Below, in pieces: positions 13,739 through 22,564 of a stretch of 33,449 nucleotides of DNA. Positions within the stretch are counted from its first letter, which is position 1. Each line of letters begins with the position of its first letter. Position numbers and translations under genes: made by a program. The notes beneath the pieces are model-generated. The model worked only from the letters and a program-made list of their open reading frames with translations. It was not told the origin of the DNA and made no database searches. This DNA is from Lachnospiraceae bacterium UBA938 (GTDB taxonomy: Bacteria; Bacillota; Clostridia; Lachnospirales; Lachnospiraceae), in assembly GCA_002293475.1 (NCBI GenBank), contig DBDG01000080.1:1-33449 (forward strand), in the 5' to 3' direction.

Positions 13739-16700
13739 GTAGGACCTTCTTTCCCGATCTGCCCATGCAGCCGCTGCAGCGAGTGTACTTCCCCGTAACC
13801 ATGTTCTTTCACATACAGAATCCCATCCGCCGCCGCATTGGCCGCCGCGACCGTCGTCATATAGGGTATCTTGGCTTTAATCGCGGCCTTGCGCAGATAA
13901 CTGTCGTCGTGGACACTTTCTTTGCCGGAGGGCGAATTCACGATCATGTCAATCTCCCCGTTGGCGATCAGATCCGGGATATTCGGCCGGGTCTCATACA
14001 GTTTATTCACTTTACGCGCTTCGATCCCGGCTTCTATTATCGTCAGATAGGTATTCTGCGTGGCGGCGATGTCAAAGCCGGCTTGGGCAAACTTCCTAGC
14101 GATGGAGGCGATGTCGTCCTTATCCCGGTGATTGACCGAAATCAATACCGTTCCGCTCAGCGGCAGGGTTGACTGCGTGGCCTCCTGAGCTTTGAAAAAG
14201 GCTTCGCCGGCCGATTCCGACAGTCCCAGCACCTCGCCGGTCGAACGCATCTCCGGTCCGAGGATCGGGTCCACCTCTTGAAACATATTAAAGGGAAAGA
14301 CTGATTCCTTTACGCCGTAAAAAGGAATCTGCTGCTCACTAAGGCCGGAAACCGGCGAAGGCCGCCCGGTGATTTCCGCCGTGATGATTTCGATCGCCAG
14401 CGGCACCATGCGGATATTACACACCTTGGACACCAGCGGCACGGTACGCGAAGCCCGCGGATTGGCCTCTAGGACATAGACTTTGTCGTTTTCGATGGCA
14501 TATTGCATGTTCATCAGCCCTTTGACATGCATTTCTTCCGCGATACGGCGCGTATATTCCTTGATAAGCCGGACATTTTCCGCCGAAATATGCTGCGAGG
14601 GGATGATGCAGGCTGAGTCGCCCGAGTGGACGCCGGCCAGCTCGATATGTTCCATCACGGCCGGAACAAAGGCCAGCGTACCGTCGCTGATGGCATCGGC
14701 TTCACATTCCATAGCATGGTTCAGGAAACGGTCAATCAATATCGGCCGGTCGGGGGTAACGCCGACCGCCGCCTTCATATAAGCCTCCATGCTCTCGTCA
14801 TCATAGACCACTTCCATGCCGCGGCCGCCGAGGACATAGGAAGGACGGACCATCACCGGATAAGCGATCCGGTGGGCAATATCCAGGGCTTCGGCCACCG
14901 TAGTCGCCATGCCGGATTCCGGCATCGGGATCGCCAGTTTGTCCATCATCGCCCGGAACAGATCACGGTCTTCCGCGAGGTCAATCACGGAAGGTGACGT
15001 TCCTAGGATCGTCACGCCGTTTTGTTCCAGCTCGGCAGCTAGGTTGAGGGGAGTCTGCCCGCCGAACTGCGCGATCACTCCCAGCGGCTGCTCTTTTTTA
15101 TAAATACTCAGCACATCTTCCAAGGTCAGCGGCTCAAAATACAACTTGTCGGAAGTATCATAATCGGTAGAAACCGTCTCCGGGTTACAGTTTACGATGA
15201 TCGTTTCAAATCCGAGTTTTCTTAGAGCCAGCGAAGCATGAACGCAGCAGTAGTCAAATTCAATGCCCTGGCCGATCCGGTTGGGGCCGCCGCCGAGGAT
15301 CATGATCTTCGGCTTATCGGTACGGACCGGATTGCGGTCAGGGGCATTGTAGGTCGAAAAATAATAGGCACTGTCCGGCGTTCCGCTGACATGGATGCCT
15401 TCCCAGGTCTCTTCAACCCCGATGGCAAGCCGCCGCTGGCGGACGGTTTCTTCCGGAAGCGCCAGAAGCTGGCTCAGATATTTATCGGAGAAGCCGTTCT
15501 TTTTGGCACTGCGCAGCATCCCGTCCTCCGGCAGCTGACCCGGCAAGGCGGACAGGGCCGCTTCTTCCCTGACCAGCTCTTGAAGCTGTTCGATAAAATA
15601 AGTTTTGACCTTGGTCAGCTCGTGGATCTCCGCAAGCGAAGCCCCCTTTTTCAGGGCTTCGTACATGATGAAATGGCGTTCGCTGGAAGGAACCCCCAGC
15701 ATCTTTAACAGCTGTTCTTTGCTTTTACGGGCAAAATCCTTGGCATTTCCCAGCCCGTAACGGCCCGTTTCCAGGCTGCGGATGGCCTTTTGCAGCGCTT
15801 CTTTATAAGTTTTGCCGATGCTCATGACTTCCCCGACGGCGCGCATCTGCGTCCCCAGCTTGTCCTCCACGCCCTTAAACTTTTCAAAGGCCCAGCGGGC
15901 GAATTTAAGGACCACATAATCCCCGCCAGGAACATAGCGGTCAAGCGTGCCGTGCTTGCCGCAAGGGATCTCTTTAAGTGTCAGACCGCAGGCCAGCATG
16001 GCGCTGATCAGGGCAATCGGAAAGCCGGTAGCCTTGGAAGCCAAGGCAGAAGAGCGGGAAGTCCGGGGATTGATCTCGATGACAATGATCCGGTCGCTGA
16101 CCGGGTCATGGGCAAACTGTACATTACAGCCCCCGATCACCTCGACGGATGCCACTATTTTATAAGCCTGTTCCTGAAGCCGCCGCTGACATTCTTCCGA
16201 TATCGTCAGCATCGGTGCGGAACAAAAAGAATCGCCGGTATGTATGCCGAGCGGATCGATATTTTCAATAAAACAGACCGTGATCATATTGTTCTCTGCG
16301 TCCCGGATGATCTCCAGCTCCAGTTCCTCCCAGCCGAGAATCGACTCTTCCACTAGGACCTGGCCGACCAGGCTGGCCTGCAGTCCCCTGGCACAGACCG
16401 TCATCAGTTCCTCACGGTTGTAGACCAGGCCGCCGCCGGCGCCGCCCATCGTATAAGCCGGGCGGAGTACCACCGGATAATCCAGCTGCTCGGCAATCGC
16501 CAAGGCTTCCTCGACGCTGTAAGCGACTTCGCTACGGGCCATTTCGATACCCAGCTCGTCCATCGCTTTCTTAAACTCGATCCGGTCTTCACCGCGTTCG
16601 ATGGCATCCACCTGCACGCCGATGACCTTGATCTGATATTTATCTAGGATGCCGGCCTTATCCAGCTCAGAACAAAGATTCAGGCCCGACTGCCCGCCCA

Positions 16701-16968
16701 GATTGGGAAGCAGGGCATCCGGCCTTTCTTTGGCAATGATCTGTTCCAGACGATCTTTATTAAGCGGTTCTATATAAGTGACATCGGCAGTCTCAGGATC
16801 AGTCATGATCGTGGCGGGATTGGAGTTGACCAGTACGATTTCGTAACCCAGCGCCCGCAGCGCCTTGCAGGCCTGGGTGCCGGAGTAGTCAAATTCACAG
16901 GCCTGACCGATGATGATTGGCCCGGAGCCGATGATGAGTATCTTATGGATGTCTGTTCTTTGCGGCAT
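13735..16968 (-). CDS. carB: Carbamoyl-phosphate synthase large subunit
   Basis: A 1077-residue protein, the normal length. It makes carbamoyl phosphate from bicarbonate, ammonia (passed from the glutaminase CarA) and two ATP, for pyrimidines and arginine. Both halves show the expected repeat: KILIIGSGPIIIGQACEFDY at the N-terminus and KIMILGGGPNRIGQGIEFDY near residue 555. Each is followed by an ATP-grasp domain (PAYTMGGAGGG; PSYVLGGRGMEVVY) with EINPRTSR and EANPRASR. A C-terminal MGS-like allosteric domain (VLISVNHRDKDDI, INTPSGK-type VNSPSGKES) ends it. GGAGGAAC precedes the start, and a consensus promoter lies at 17007-17035. No carA is adjacent, so the small subunit must be elsewhere. 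Co-transcription with the lactonase is likely. Confidence 0.97.
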   Translation of the reverse strand: MPQRTDIHKILIIGSGPIIIGQACEFDYSGTQACKALRALGYEIVLVNSNPATIMTDPETADVTYIEPLNKDRLEQIIAKERPDALLPNLGGQSGLNLCSELDKAGILDKYQIKVIGVQVDAIERGEDRIEFKKAMDELGIEMARSEVAYSVEEALAIAEQLDYPVVLRPAYTMGGAGGGLVYNREELMTVCARGLQASLVGQVLVEESILGWEELELEIIRDAENNMITVCFIENIDPLGIHTGDSFCSAPMLTISEECQRRLQEQAYKIVASVEVIGGCNVQFAHDPVSDRIIVIEINPRTSRSSALASKATGFPIALISAMLACGLTLKEIPCGKHGTLDRYVPGGDYVVLKFARWAFEKFKGVEDKLGTQMRAVGEVMSIGKTYKEALQKAIRSLETGRYGLGNAKDFARKSKEQLLKMLGVPSSERHFIMYEALKKGASLAEIHELTKVKTYFIEQLQELVREEAALSALPGQLPEDGMLRSAKKNGFSDKYLSQLLALPEETVRQRRLAIGVEETWEGIHVSGTPDSAYYFSTYNAPDRNPVRTDKPKIMILGGGPNRIGQGIEFDYCCVHASLALRKLGFETIIVNCNPETVSTDYDTSDKLYFEPLTLEDVLSIYKKEQPLGVIAQFGGQTPLNLAAELEQNGVTILGTSPSVIDLAEDRDLFRAMMDKLAIPMPESGMATTVAEALDIAHRIAYPVMVRPSYVLGGRGMEVVYDDESMEAYMKAAVGVTPDRPILIDRFLNHAMECEADAISDGTLAFVPAVMEHIELAGVHSGDSACIIPSQHISAENVRLIKEYTRRIAEEMHVKGLMNMQYAIENDKVYVLEANPRASRTVPLVSKVCNIRMVPLAIEIITAEITGRPSPVSGLSEQQIPFYGVKESVFPFNMFQEVDPILGPEMRSTGEVLGLSESAGEAFFKAQEATQSTLPLSGTVLISVNHRDKDDIASIARKFAQAGFDIAATQNTYLTIIEAGIEARKVNKLYETRPNIPDLIANGEIDMIVNSPSGKESVHDDSYLRKAAIKAKIPYMTTVAAANAAADGILYVKEHGYGEVHSLQRLHGQIGKEGPT

Positions 16969-17006
16969 GTTGTTCCTCCTCAGTAGACTAAAATATTACC
17001 ATTGCA

Positions 17007-17035
17007 AGTATATCATAGGTAGGGAGGTATGCCAA
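17007..17035 (-). promoter_or_regulatory. Promoter of carB
   Basis: On the minus strand TTGGCA (17035-17030), 17 bases and TATACT (17012-17007) lie about 40 bases before the carB start. There is too little leader for a PyrR-type attenuator. Confidence 0.7.
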
Positions 17036-17058
17036 CTAGATTTTCATTCAGGCTTCGC

Positions 17059-17997
17059 TTAAGTTTTACCGCGCATCATTGCCTCCGACAGGCCAAAAGT
17101 TTCGTCATTGTCATCTCCCTGCGGCTCGATGTGGATCATGATATCGAAGACGTTTTCCAGTCGCTGCTTTATTTCCGCCTCGACCTGTGAAGCTATTTCA
17201 TGGGCTTCCAAGACCGTACATTCCGGGTTTACGTCGATGTCCAGGTTGATATCCCAGAAGCCGGCGACACGCCGCATCCGGGCGCGGTGCGGATTGCCGG
17301 CACCTTCCACGGAGCTGACGGCGTCTAGGATGACCTGGTAAGGTTCGGTGCTGCTGTTGCCGTCCATCAGCTCAAGATTGGCCTCAAGGAAGATGCCGAC
17401 CGCCGTCTTAATGATCCATATACCGATCAGCCCGGCGATGATGATGTCGGCAGAGCCCGAGCCCGTGACGGCAGAGATAATGAGGCCGGCCAGGACACCG
17501 ACAGAGACGAGGACATCACTGGCCATATTTTTGGCATTGGCGATGATCATTCCGGAATCAGAGCGTTTACCCAGGCTGAACTGGCACCAAGCAAGCAGCA
17601 CCTTCCCTATAATAGAAATAATCGTGATGACCATGGCTAGAAAAGAAGGAGCCGAAGCCTGGTTTCTAGAAAGTAATGATGTCAACGCATTGATAACTAG
17701 CTGCCCGCCCATAAAAAAAAGCAAAAAAGAAAAAAAAGCGGTCGTAACCGTCTCCGCCCGCCCATGTCCCCACGGGTGCCCGGCATCGGCCGGCTTGGAC
17801 ATAATCTTCACAACGACGAGGGTGATTATGCTGATCAGGGCATCAGCCGATGAGTCGATACCATCGCTGATCAAGGCAAAACTGCTGGATAAAGTGCCCG
17901 CCAATATCTTAATAACAGCCAGCAAAATATTGCCGGTCAAGGCTATTACCGCAGCAGTGCGAATGACTCCATTAATATTTTTAGTATTCCACTTCAT
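17059..17997 (-). CDS. Cation diffusion facilitator (CDF) transporter
   Basis: A 312-residue membrane protein exporting divalent metal ions in exchange for protons. The six-helix domain holds the metal-site motifs SDGIDSSADALI (helix 2) and HPWGHGRAET, and a second acidic helix near ANAKNMASDVLVS. The C-terminal cytoplasmic dimerisation domain (~residues 205-300) reads WDINLDIDVNPECTVLEAHE and IMIHIEPQGDD. The start is placed at the second ATG (17997), because GAGGAG lies seven bases upstream of it but only one base from the first (18003). Which metal (Zn, Mn, Fe, Co) cannot be decided from motifs alone. It has its own promoter at 18180-18208 and a ~175-base leader, so RNA-level metal control is possible. 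Confidence 0.93.
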   Translation of the reverse strand: MKWNTKNINGVIRTAAVIALTGNILLAVIKILAGTLSSSFALISDGIDSSADALISIITLVVVKIMSKPADAGHPWGHGRAETVTTAFFSFLLFFMGGQLVINALTSLLSRNQASAPSFLAMVITIISIIGKVLLAWCQFSLGKRSDSGMIIANAKNMASDVLVSVGVLAGLIISAVTGSGSADIIIAGLIGIWIIKTAVGIFLEANLELMDGNSSTEPYQVILDAVSSVEGAGNPHRARMRRVAGFWDINLDIDVNPECTVLEAHEIASQVEAEIKQRLENVFDIMIHIEPQGDDNDETFGLSEAMMRGKT

Positions 17998-18133
17998 TTT
18001 CATACTCCTCGTGTGCCTGATAACATTTGCCGGTTCAGTTTACATTTTCATTCACTAACAATATATATTCAATAAAAACAGATTTATACGCGGCAGCCCA
18101 TTTTGATCCTATGGATTGGTAGCAACTTCATCC

Positions 18134-18158
18134 GGGTTTCTCATAATGATAAAAGCCC
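18134..18158 (-). promoter_or_regulatory. Leader hairpin of the CDF gene
   Basis: Within the leader GGGTTTCTCAT pairs imperfectly with ATGATAAAAGCCC around a tiny loop. Further along, ATCC-ATA-GGAT forms a second small stem. I cannot assign it to a known riboswitch class (yybP-ykoY and NiCo marks were looked for and not seen). Apart from this, the promoter and the terminator at 18332, the 446-base gap 18004-18449 holds nothing recognisable. Confidence 0.35.
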
Positions 18159-18179
18159 ACTCATCTTAATTTGTATTAC

Positions 18180-18208
18180 ATTATAGCAGCCTTTAGTAAT
18201 AGTGTCAA
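18180..18208 (-). promoter_or_regulatory. Perfect consensus promoter upstream of the CDF gene
   Basis: On the minus strand TTGACA (18208-18203), exactly 17 bases, and TATAAT (18185-18180): a full sigma-A consensus. The downstream transcript would carry about 175 bases before the CDF start at 17997. Confidence 0.8.
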
Positions 18209-18331
18209 AAACGCAAAGATGACTTTTGTATTATAACTGGCCAGAAACATCATCCTAAATCCCCCTAGTTGACCATTCATACAATATAACGATGACCATC
18301 CATGCAATATACCCCTGCCTACCTTAAATCA

Positions 18332-18372
18332 GGCCGTTATCGTTAGCCCGATACCCACTAACAATAACGGCC
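18332..18372. terminator. Bidirectional terminator between cupin and CDF genes
   Basis: GGCCGTTAT and GTTAG pair with CTAAC and ATAACGGCC, a 14-pair stem with one mismatch and a 10-13 base loop. On the plus strand ATATTTTT follows. For the cupin gene (minus strand) it lies about 80 bases past the stop and precedes the CDF promoter, separating the two units. Confidence 0.6.
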
Positions 18373-18449
18373 ATATTTTTATATCAGCAAGTCATCCCAA
18401 TGGGCTGACCATTAAGACAGCACGCAAGAGACGACAGGCCAGGTCGTGG

Positions 18450-18902
18450 TCAATGTCCGGCTTCTTCCGCATCGGCATCCGCTTTTGTCCCTTGGACGGT
18501 GCCATGGGGATGATGTGGCGGTGCGTAAAGGGTGTATAGCTTGAGCGGTTCATTGCCAATATTAGTTACATTATGCCATGTTCCGGCGGGAACCATGATG
18601 GCGTCGCCGTTATATACATGGCACTGGTAATTCAGTGAGTCACTGCTGCTCCCCATCTGGGCGAGTCCGTTTCCGGCTTCAACGCGCAGGAACTGATCCG
18701 TATCAGGATGGACTTCCAGTCCGACCTCGCCGCCTACCGGGATATACATCAGCGTTACTTGAAGATATCCACCTGTCCACAGGGCGGTTCGGTAGTTGGG
18801 GTTATTGAGGGTTGCCTGTTCAATATCCACGACATAAGGATTGGGGCCGTAATCCGTGATACGACATGGCTGCGAACATTGATAGTCTTGATTTTGTTCC
18901 AT
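18450..18902 (-). CDS. Cupin-domain protein
   Basis: A 150-residue single-domain cupin. The two motifs are EVGLEVHPDTDQFLRVEAG (metal ligands His, Asp/Glu and Glu region) and DAIMVPAGTWHNVTNIGNEP (ligand His), the latter followed by LKLYTLYAPPHHPHGTVQ. The shape matches small mannose-6-phosphate-isomerase-like cupins; substrate is unknown. GGGAG lies five bases before the start at 18902. The C-terminal tail (GTKADADAEEAGH) is acidic and unstructured. It is flanked by a terminator on its 3' side, so it is probably a single-gene unit. Confidence 0.85.
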   Translation of the reverse strand: MEQNQDYQCSQPCRITDYGPNPYVVDIEQATLNNPNYRTALWTGGYLQVTLMYIPVGGEVGLEVHPDTDQFLRVEAGNGLAQMGSSSDSLNYQCHVYNGDAIMVPAGTWHNVTNIGNEPLKLYTLYAPPHHPHGTVQGTKADADAEEAGH

Positions 18903-18974
18903 ATATGCTCCCTAATGATACTGCAACGTCAATAATATCATTACATGTTTTTATACCTATTATATGCAGGCGCA

Positions 18975-19691
18975 TTAAAAATGCAAACGTTTTCTGACCG
19001 CGTCGCGCAGGCGGCGGCGTGACAGGACGGTAATCAAGGCGGAATCAATGACGGCGCATACGGTGAGGACGATGGCCGACCAGAAGATTTTCAGGTCGAA
19101 ACCCTGATATCGGTCTATCAGCAGTTCTAGGCCGACACAGAGCAACGCGGTCTCGGTAAAAAAGTAAAGCCCGCTAGTCAGCATCGTGACCTTAAAGGAT
19201 CTGAGCAGCCAGACAAAGATCAGGACCAGTATCATGACTAGGACGACAACAGGTACGGCCAGCCCAAAGAACCAGGTCTTTGAAACCGTAACAAGCGAGA
19301 TAAAATAAAGATATAAGACCAGCGAAAGGCCGTCAAACAGCAGGGAAACATAGATCGGTGTCTTGGTATAGATCAAGGCAGGGAATACCAGGAAAAAAAG
19401 GACGACACATGCGCCGATGATCAGCAGCGACCACCAGCTGCCCCGGATAACAAATAGGTTCAGCATCAGGGAACTGAAAGCGGTTCCGCCCAGGACGATG
19501 GAAATCAGCAGTCCTAGGTCATGGCGGTTGATTTCTTCGACCTGGCCCTTTTTCTCAGGAAAGGTGGCGGTGCTGCTTTCATCAAGCAGTTTCTCGCGCG
19601 GGGCGGCAGGATTGATTACGGGGATATTACACAAAGGACACCGGTTTAGGGAGCTGTCCAGTTCGACTCCGCAGTTCACACAATATGACAT
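18975..19691 (-). CDS. Zinc-ribbon multi-pass membrane protein (DUF6320-like)
   Basis: A 238-residue protein starting with a zinc ribbon, MSYCVNCGVELDSSLNRCPL, then CNIPVINP (four cysteines). After a ~30-residue linker come about six hydrophobic helices (LLISIVLGGTAFSSLML, LLIIGACVVLFFLVFPALIY, FGLAVPVVVLVMILVLIFVW and others) and a basic tail (RRRLRDAVRKRLHF). The start at 19691 is chosen because GGAG lies eight bases upstream and it opens with the ribbon; a longer frame to 19724 lacks a site. It follows the acyltransferase gene by 55 bases on the same strand. As I recall, DUF6320 proteins neighbour such acyltransferases and hydrolases in Lachnospiraceae, suggesting a membrane partner of unknown function. 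Confidence 0.75.
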   Translation of the reverse strand: MSYCVNCGVELDSSLNRCPLCNIPVINPAAPREKLLDESSTATFPEKKGQVEEINRHDLGLLISIVLGGTAFSSLMLNLFVIRGSWWSLLIIGACVVLFFLVFPALIYTKTPIYVSLLFDGLSLVLYLYFISLVTVSKTWFFGLAVPVVVLVMILVLIFVWLLRSFKVTMLTSGLYFFTETALLCVGLELLIDRYQGFDLKIFWSAIVLTVCAVIDSALITVLSRRRLRDAVRKRLHF

Positions 19692-19746
19692 ATGATTTTC
19701 TCCATCTTGGCTGACTTGTTTCATTATTAAGAGGTAGGCTATCGGG

Positions 19747-21066
19747 TTAAAGAGCTGCCGGTTCCTGTTTCCGGTTGCTTTCGATCTTTACGTGGATTCC
19801 GTCCTGGATAAGCCGGCAGAAAAAATACCGTTCCACATCCGCTTCGATGATACTGCTGGCGAAGTTGATTGTCAAGACATCCCCGAAACTGATGATGGCA
19901 CAGTTGGTACGGGTAGAAAAGGGCTGTCCCATATAGATATCAAAACGTTCTACGTGGTCTGCCATGTCGGCGGGAATCTTCATCGCCCCCATATTGGTCA
20001 GCCCGGCTGAGGAAAAGCGGTCCTGGACCCTAGTATAGAAAGAGCGCACCACAAAATCCTTCAGGAAAAGCGGAACGATCCGGATCAGGGGATGACGCTG
20101 GGTCGCAGCATTGGTCGTAATATCGCCGCGCAGGAATTTCTCGTTGATATAGTAGCGCATATAATTATGGACATGAGTGATGATTTCCTCAAATTCATAG
20201 TCGCCCAGCCGGGGATCGATACCGGGATATACCATCGTAATAAAGTTACGGAGCGTCTTAGAAGGAAAAAAACGCCGCAGGTTGACCGGCATGGCGATAC
20301 GGACCGGTTTTAGCCGGGAAGGCTTCTCCTGCTGCTGTTTTTTGAGGAGGGCATACAGCAGAACGGCATTCAGGTATTCGGTGATGGTGGCCTGGTACTT
20401 CCCGGCTACGGCCAGCACTTCTTTTACCGACATGATGCCGTCAATAATATTCAGGGTGTAGAAGGGCTCTTTAGTACCCCTGATCCGGTAAGTCTTTTCA
20501 CCGGGACGGGGCGGCCGTACTTGGGCGTTGGCGTATTTCATATAGGCATCTTCCAGTTCGCCGGGATCAGGTTCTTGATCAATGTCAAGAACAAAACCGC
20601 CGTTGGAGACCGTATTTCCCAGCAGACGCAGATAGATGGCGGCCACGGTGACTAGGACACACATCCCGCCGCTGCCGTCGCCTAGGCAGTGGTGCGCTTC
20701 CATAGCGATACGGCAATTGTGGTAGTAGAAGCGCAGCAGGTAACGGTTGTCCACCTTAAACGGCATGGGCATGCAGGGATTTTTGATATCGGCCTGCACA
20801 AACGGCCCCGGCCGGTGATTCGTCTCCAGATAACGCCAGAACACACCTTTGTGGATCGCCGTCTTGTAAGTGGGGAAGCGCGGCAGGGCAATATTTACCG
20901 CCTGCTGGAGGATGTCCGGAATAACAGGTTCCTTCAAAACGACAGACAGCCGGTAGACCGACGAAAAATCCTTGCGCTGTAAGGTGGGGTAAACGATGGC
21001 GGAAAGATCCAGCTTGTACCATATTTTCTTCTCTGAGGTCTTGAACTTACGCTTGGTCTGCTTCAA
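19747..21066 (-). CDS. Condensation/alcohol-acetyltransferase-like acyltransferase
   Basis: A 439-residue protein with the BAHD/condensation-type motif HHCLGDG (HHxxxDG) in AMEAHHCLGDGSGG, about residue 125, whose second histidine is the general base. The N-terminal half has FPTYKTAIHKGVFWRYLE and the C-terminal half IRIAMPVNLRR-type and ITTNAATQRHPL segments; a typical DFGWG motif is not obvious (DIYMGQPFSTRTN occupies that region). It starts with TTG at 21066 after AGGAG. No carrier-protein or adenylation domain adjoins, so free-standing transfer of acyl groups to an alcohol, amine or lipid is more likely than peptide synthesis. It is co-directional with the zinc-ribbon membrane gene and divergent from an esterase-like hydrolase. 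Confidence 0.8.
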   Translation of the reverse strand: MKQTKRKFKTSEKKIWYKLDLSAIVYPTLQRKDFSSVYRLSVVLKEPVIPDILQQAVNIALPRFPTYKTAIHKGVFWRYLETNHRPGPFVQADIKNPCMPMPFKVDNRYLLRFYYHNCRIAMEAHHCLGDGSGGMCVLVTVAAIYLRLLGNTVSNGGFVLDIDQEPDPGELEDAYMKYANAQVRPPRPGEKTYRIRGTKEPFYTLNIIDGIMSVKEVLAVAGKYQATITEYLNAVLLYALLKKQQQEKPSRLKPVRIAMPVNLRRFFPSKTLRNFITMVYPGIDPRLGDYEFEEIITHVHNYMRYYINEKFLRGDITTNAATQRHPLIRIVPLFLKDFVVRSFYTRVQDRFSSAGLTNMGAMKIPADMADHVERFDIYMGQPFSTRTNCAIISFGDVLTINFASSIIEADVERYFFCRLIQDGIHVKIESNRKQEPAAL

Positions 21067-21129
21067 AATGTCTCCTAGTGCCGGGTCGGCTGTGTTGTTT
21101 CTATGGATATTTTCGGATATTTTCTCTAC

Positions 21130-21159
21130 AGTATATCATAGCATGGCATGGGTCTGCAA
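21130..21159 (-). promoter_or_regulatory. Promoter of the acyltransferase operon
   Basis: On the minus strand TTGCAG (21159-21154), 18 bases and TATACT (21135-21130) lie about 64 bases before the TTG start. Confidence 0.6.
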
Positions 21160-21225
21160 TGTCTGGGTTGGGGAATTAATGTTTAATTCGCCAGTAATTA
21201 TAGTTTAGGTATAAAAGTAATACTT

Positions 21226-21268
21226 GGTTTCCTCGGCGTTGGCTCTTAAGGCGTCCGCCGAGAAAACC
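21226..21268. promoter_or_regulatory. Long inverted repeat in the divergent intergenic region
   Basis: GGTTT and CTCGGCG (21226-21238) pair with CGCCGAG and AAACC (21256-21268), a 12-pair stem with a one-base mismatch and a 17-base loop. It lies between the two divergent promoters, upstream of both start points, so it is more likely an operator or an old terminator than a leader structure. Confidence 0.45.
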
Positions 21269-21302
21269 GACCGCCCATAAAATAATTCCCTGAAGTTTGA
21301 TA

Positions 21303-21331
21303 TTGTAAATTATACAAACGCAGAGTAAGAT
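21303..21331 (+). promoter_or_regulatory. Candidate promoter of the hydrolase gene
   Basis: TTGTAA (21303-21308), 17 bases and TAAGAT (21326-21331) lie about 105 bases before the hydrolase start. Matches are moderate. Confidence 0.35.
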
Positions 21332-21436
21332 AGGACATAGAATGATTTTTTACTAATGGCAGGTGCTTTGCATCCTTTAAGCGAATTAAGTTCAGGCTGT
21401 AAAGTAAGCCATTTTCATTTATATTTGGAGGTTCAT

Positions 21437-22366
21437 ATGACGATTCTCGACAAGAGGCCGGGACGGCGGAAACAAGAAGAAAACATGAACCACAGCCTGA
21501 TGTCTTTCATCAAAAGAGTGCATGGGCTGGTGGAGAATCCTGATATCAGTAAGCACCGGCAGTCCCAGAATCAGCTAGGGGCGATCTTTGGCAGCAGCAA
21601 GGAAATCAAGATAGACGAAATATACATCGAAGATATGGGGGCGGAATGGGTCAGCGTCAACCGTGCCCATATGAAGAAAACCGTGATCCTGTATTGCCAT
21701 GGCGGCGGCTACTCCACCGGCAGCAGGCTGTATGCCCGAACCCTGACCAGTAAGCTGGCTTCCTCCACTTCGATGGACGTCCTGTGTTTTGACTACCGTC
21801 TGGCACCGGAACATCCTTATCCCGCCGCTCCGGAAGACGCCATGAAGGCATGGGATTACCTTATGCTATTAGGATATGGGGCGCGGGACGTCATCGTGGC
21901 GGGCGATTCAGCGGGAGGCAATCTGGCGCTTTCCTTAGTGCTCAGGCTTAAAAACCAGCAGCGCCTGCTGCCGCGTGGCCTTGTCTTGATGTCACCTTGG
22001 ACGGATCTGACCTTATCCGGAGAAAGCCATCAGACAAAGGCAGAGATTGACCCGGTCTTAAGCAGAGAATACATCAGCCGGATGATCAGGAATTATGTGG
22101 AGCCGTCTGAGGAGCTGGCCGACCCTTTTATTTCACCGCTGTTTGGTGAGTTAGCCGGTCTGCCGCCGGTCTATATCCAGACAGGCGACAACGAGATTCT
22201 GCTAAGTGATGCTACCGAGCTTTATAAAAGACTGCTGCAGGCCGATGTTTCAGCGAAGATCGACATCCAGAACGGCATGTGGCACGTATATCAGATGTCT
22301 CCTTTTAAAGCTGCCTATGAAGCGATGGAACGGAATGCGGAATTTATCTACGAAATATGCCGGTAG
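21437..22366 (+). CDS. Alpha/beta hydrolase, hormone-sensitive-lipase type
   Basis: A 309-residue esterase-like protein. The start at 21437 has GGAGG seven bases upstream; a longer frame to 21356 has none. The oxyanion-hole motif YCHGGGYSTGS (HGGG) is near residue 82, the nucleophile elbow GDSAGGNLALS near residue 150, the acid in TGDNEILLSD and the histidine in GMWHVYQM near the C-terminus, so the catalytic triad appears complete. No signal peptide is present, so it acts in the cytoplasm. Divergent placement 370 bases from the acyltransferase suggests opposing or coupled acylation and deacylation of the same compound; this is inference. The natural ester is unknown. Confidence 0.88.
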   Translation: MTILDKRPGRRKQEENMNHSLMSFIKRVHGLVENPDISKHRQSQNQLGAIFGSSKEIKIDEIYIEDMGAEWVSVNRAHMKKTVILYCHGGGYSTGSRLYARTLTSKLASSTSMDVLCFDYRLAPEHPYPAAPEDAMKAWDYLMLLGYGARDVIVAGDSAGGNLALSLVLRLKNQQRLLPRGLVLMSPWTDLTLSGESHQTKAEIDPVLSREYISRMIRNYVEPSEELADPFISPLFGELAGLPPVYIQTGDNEILLSDATELYKRLLQADVSAKIDIQNGMWHVYQMSPFKAAYEAMERNAEFIYEICR

Positions 22367-22564
22367 TAACGGTAATATTTAGCAATTAACGACATTCCGG
22401 GAATAATCGCCTAACAGCCTCACTTAAAAAATAAAGGATTCCATCGCATAATACCGAATATTAAAAAGTGAAGGATAGTCTATGATGCGAAAATATCCGG
22501 TTAAGATTACCTGAGCTTTATTTAACGGCAAGATATATGCTGCATACCAAGAAAGGAAGCAAGG

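Noticed and set aside
17997..18208. Known metal riboswitch (yybP-ykoY or NiCo) upstream of the CDF gene
   Set aside because: I could not find the conserved loops of either class by eye, so only an unassigned leader hairpin is reported.
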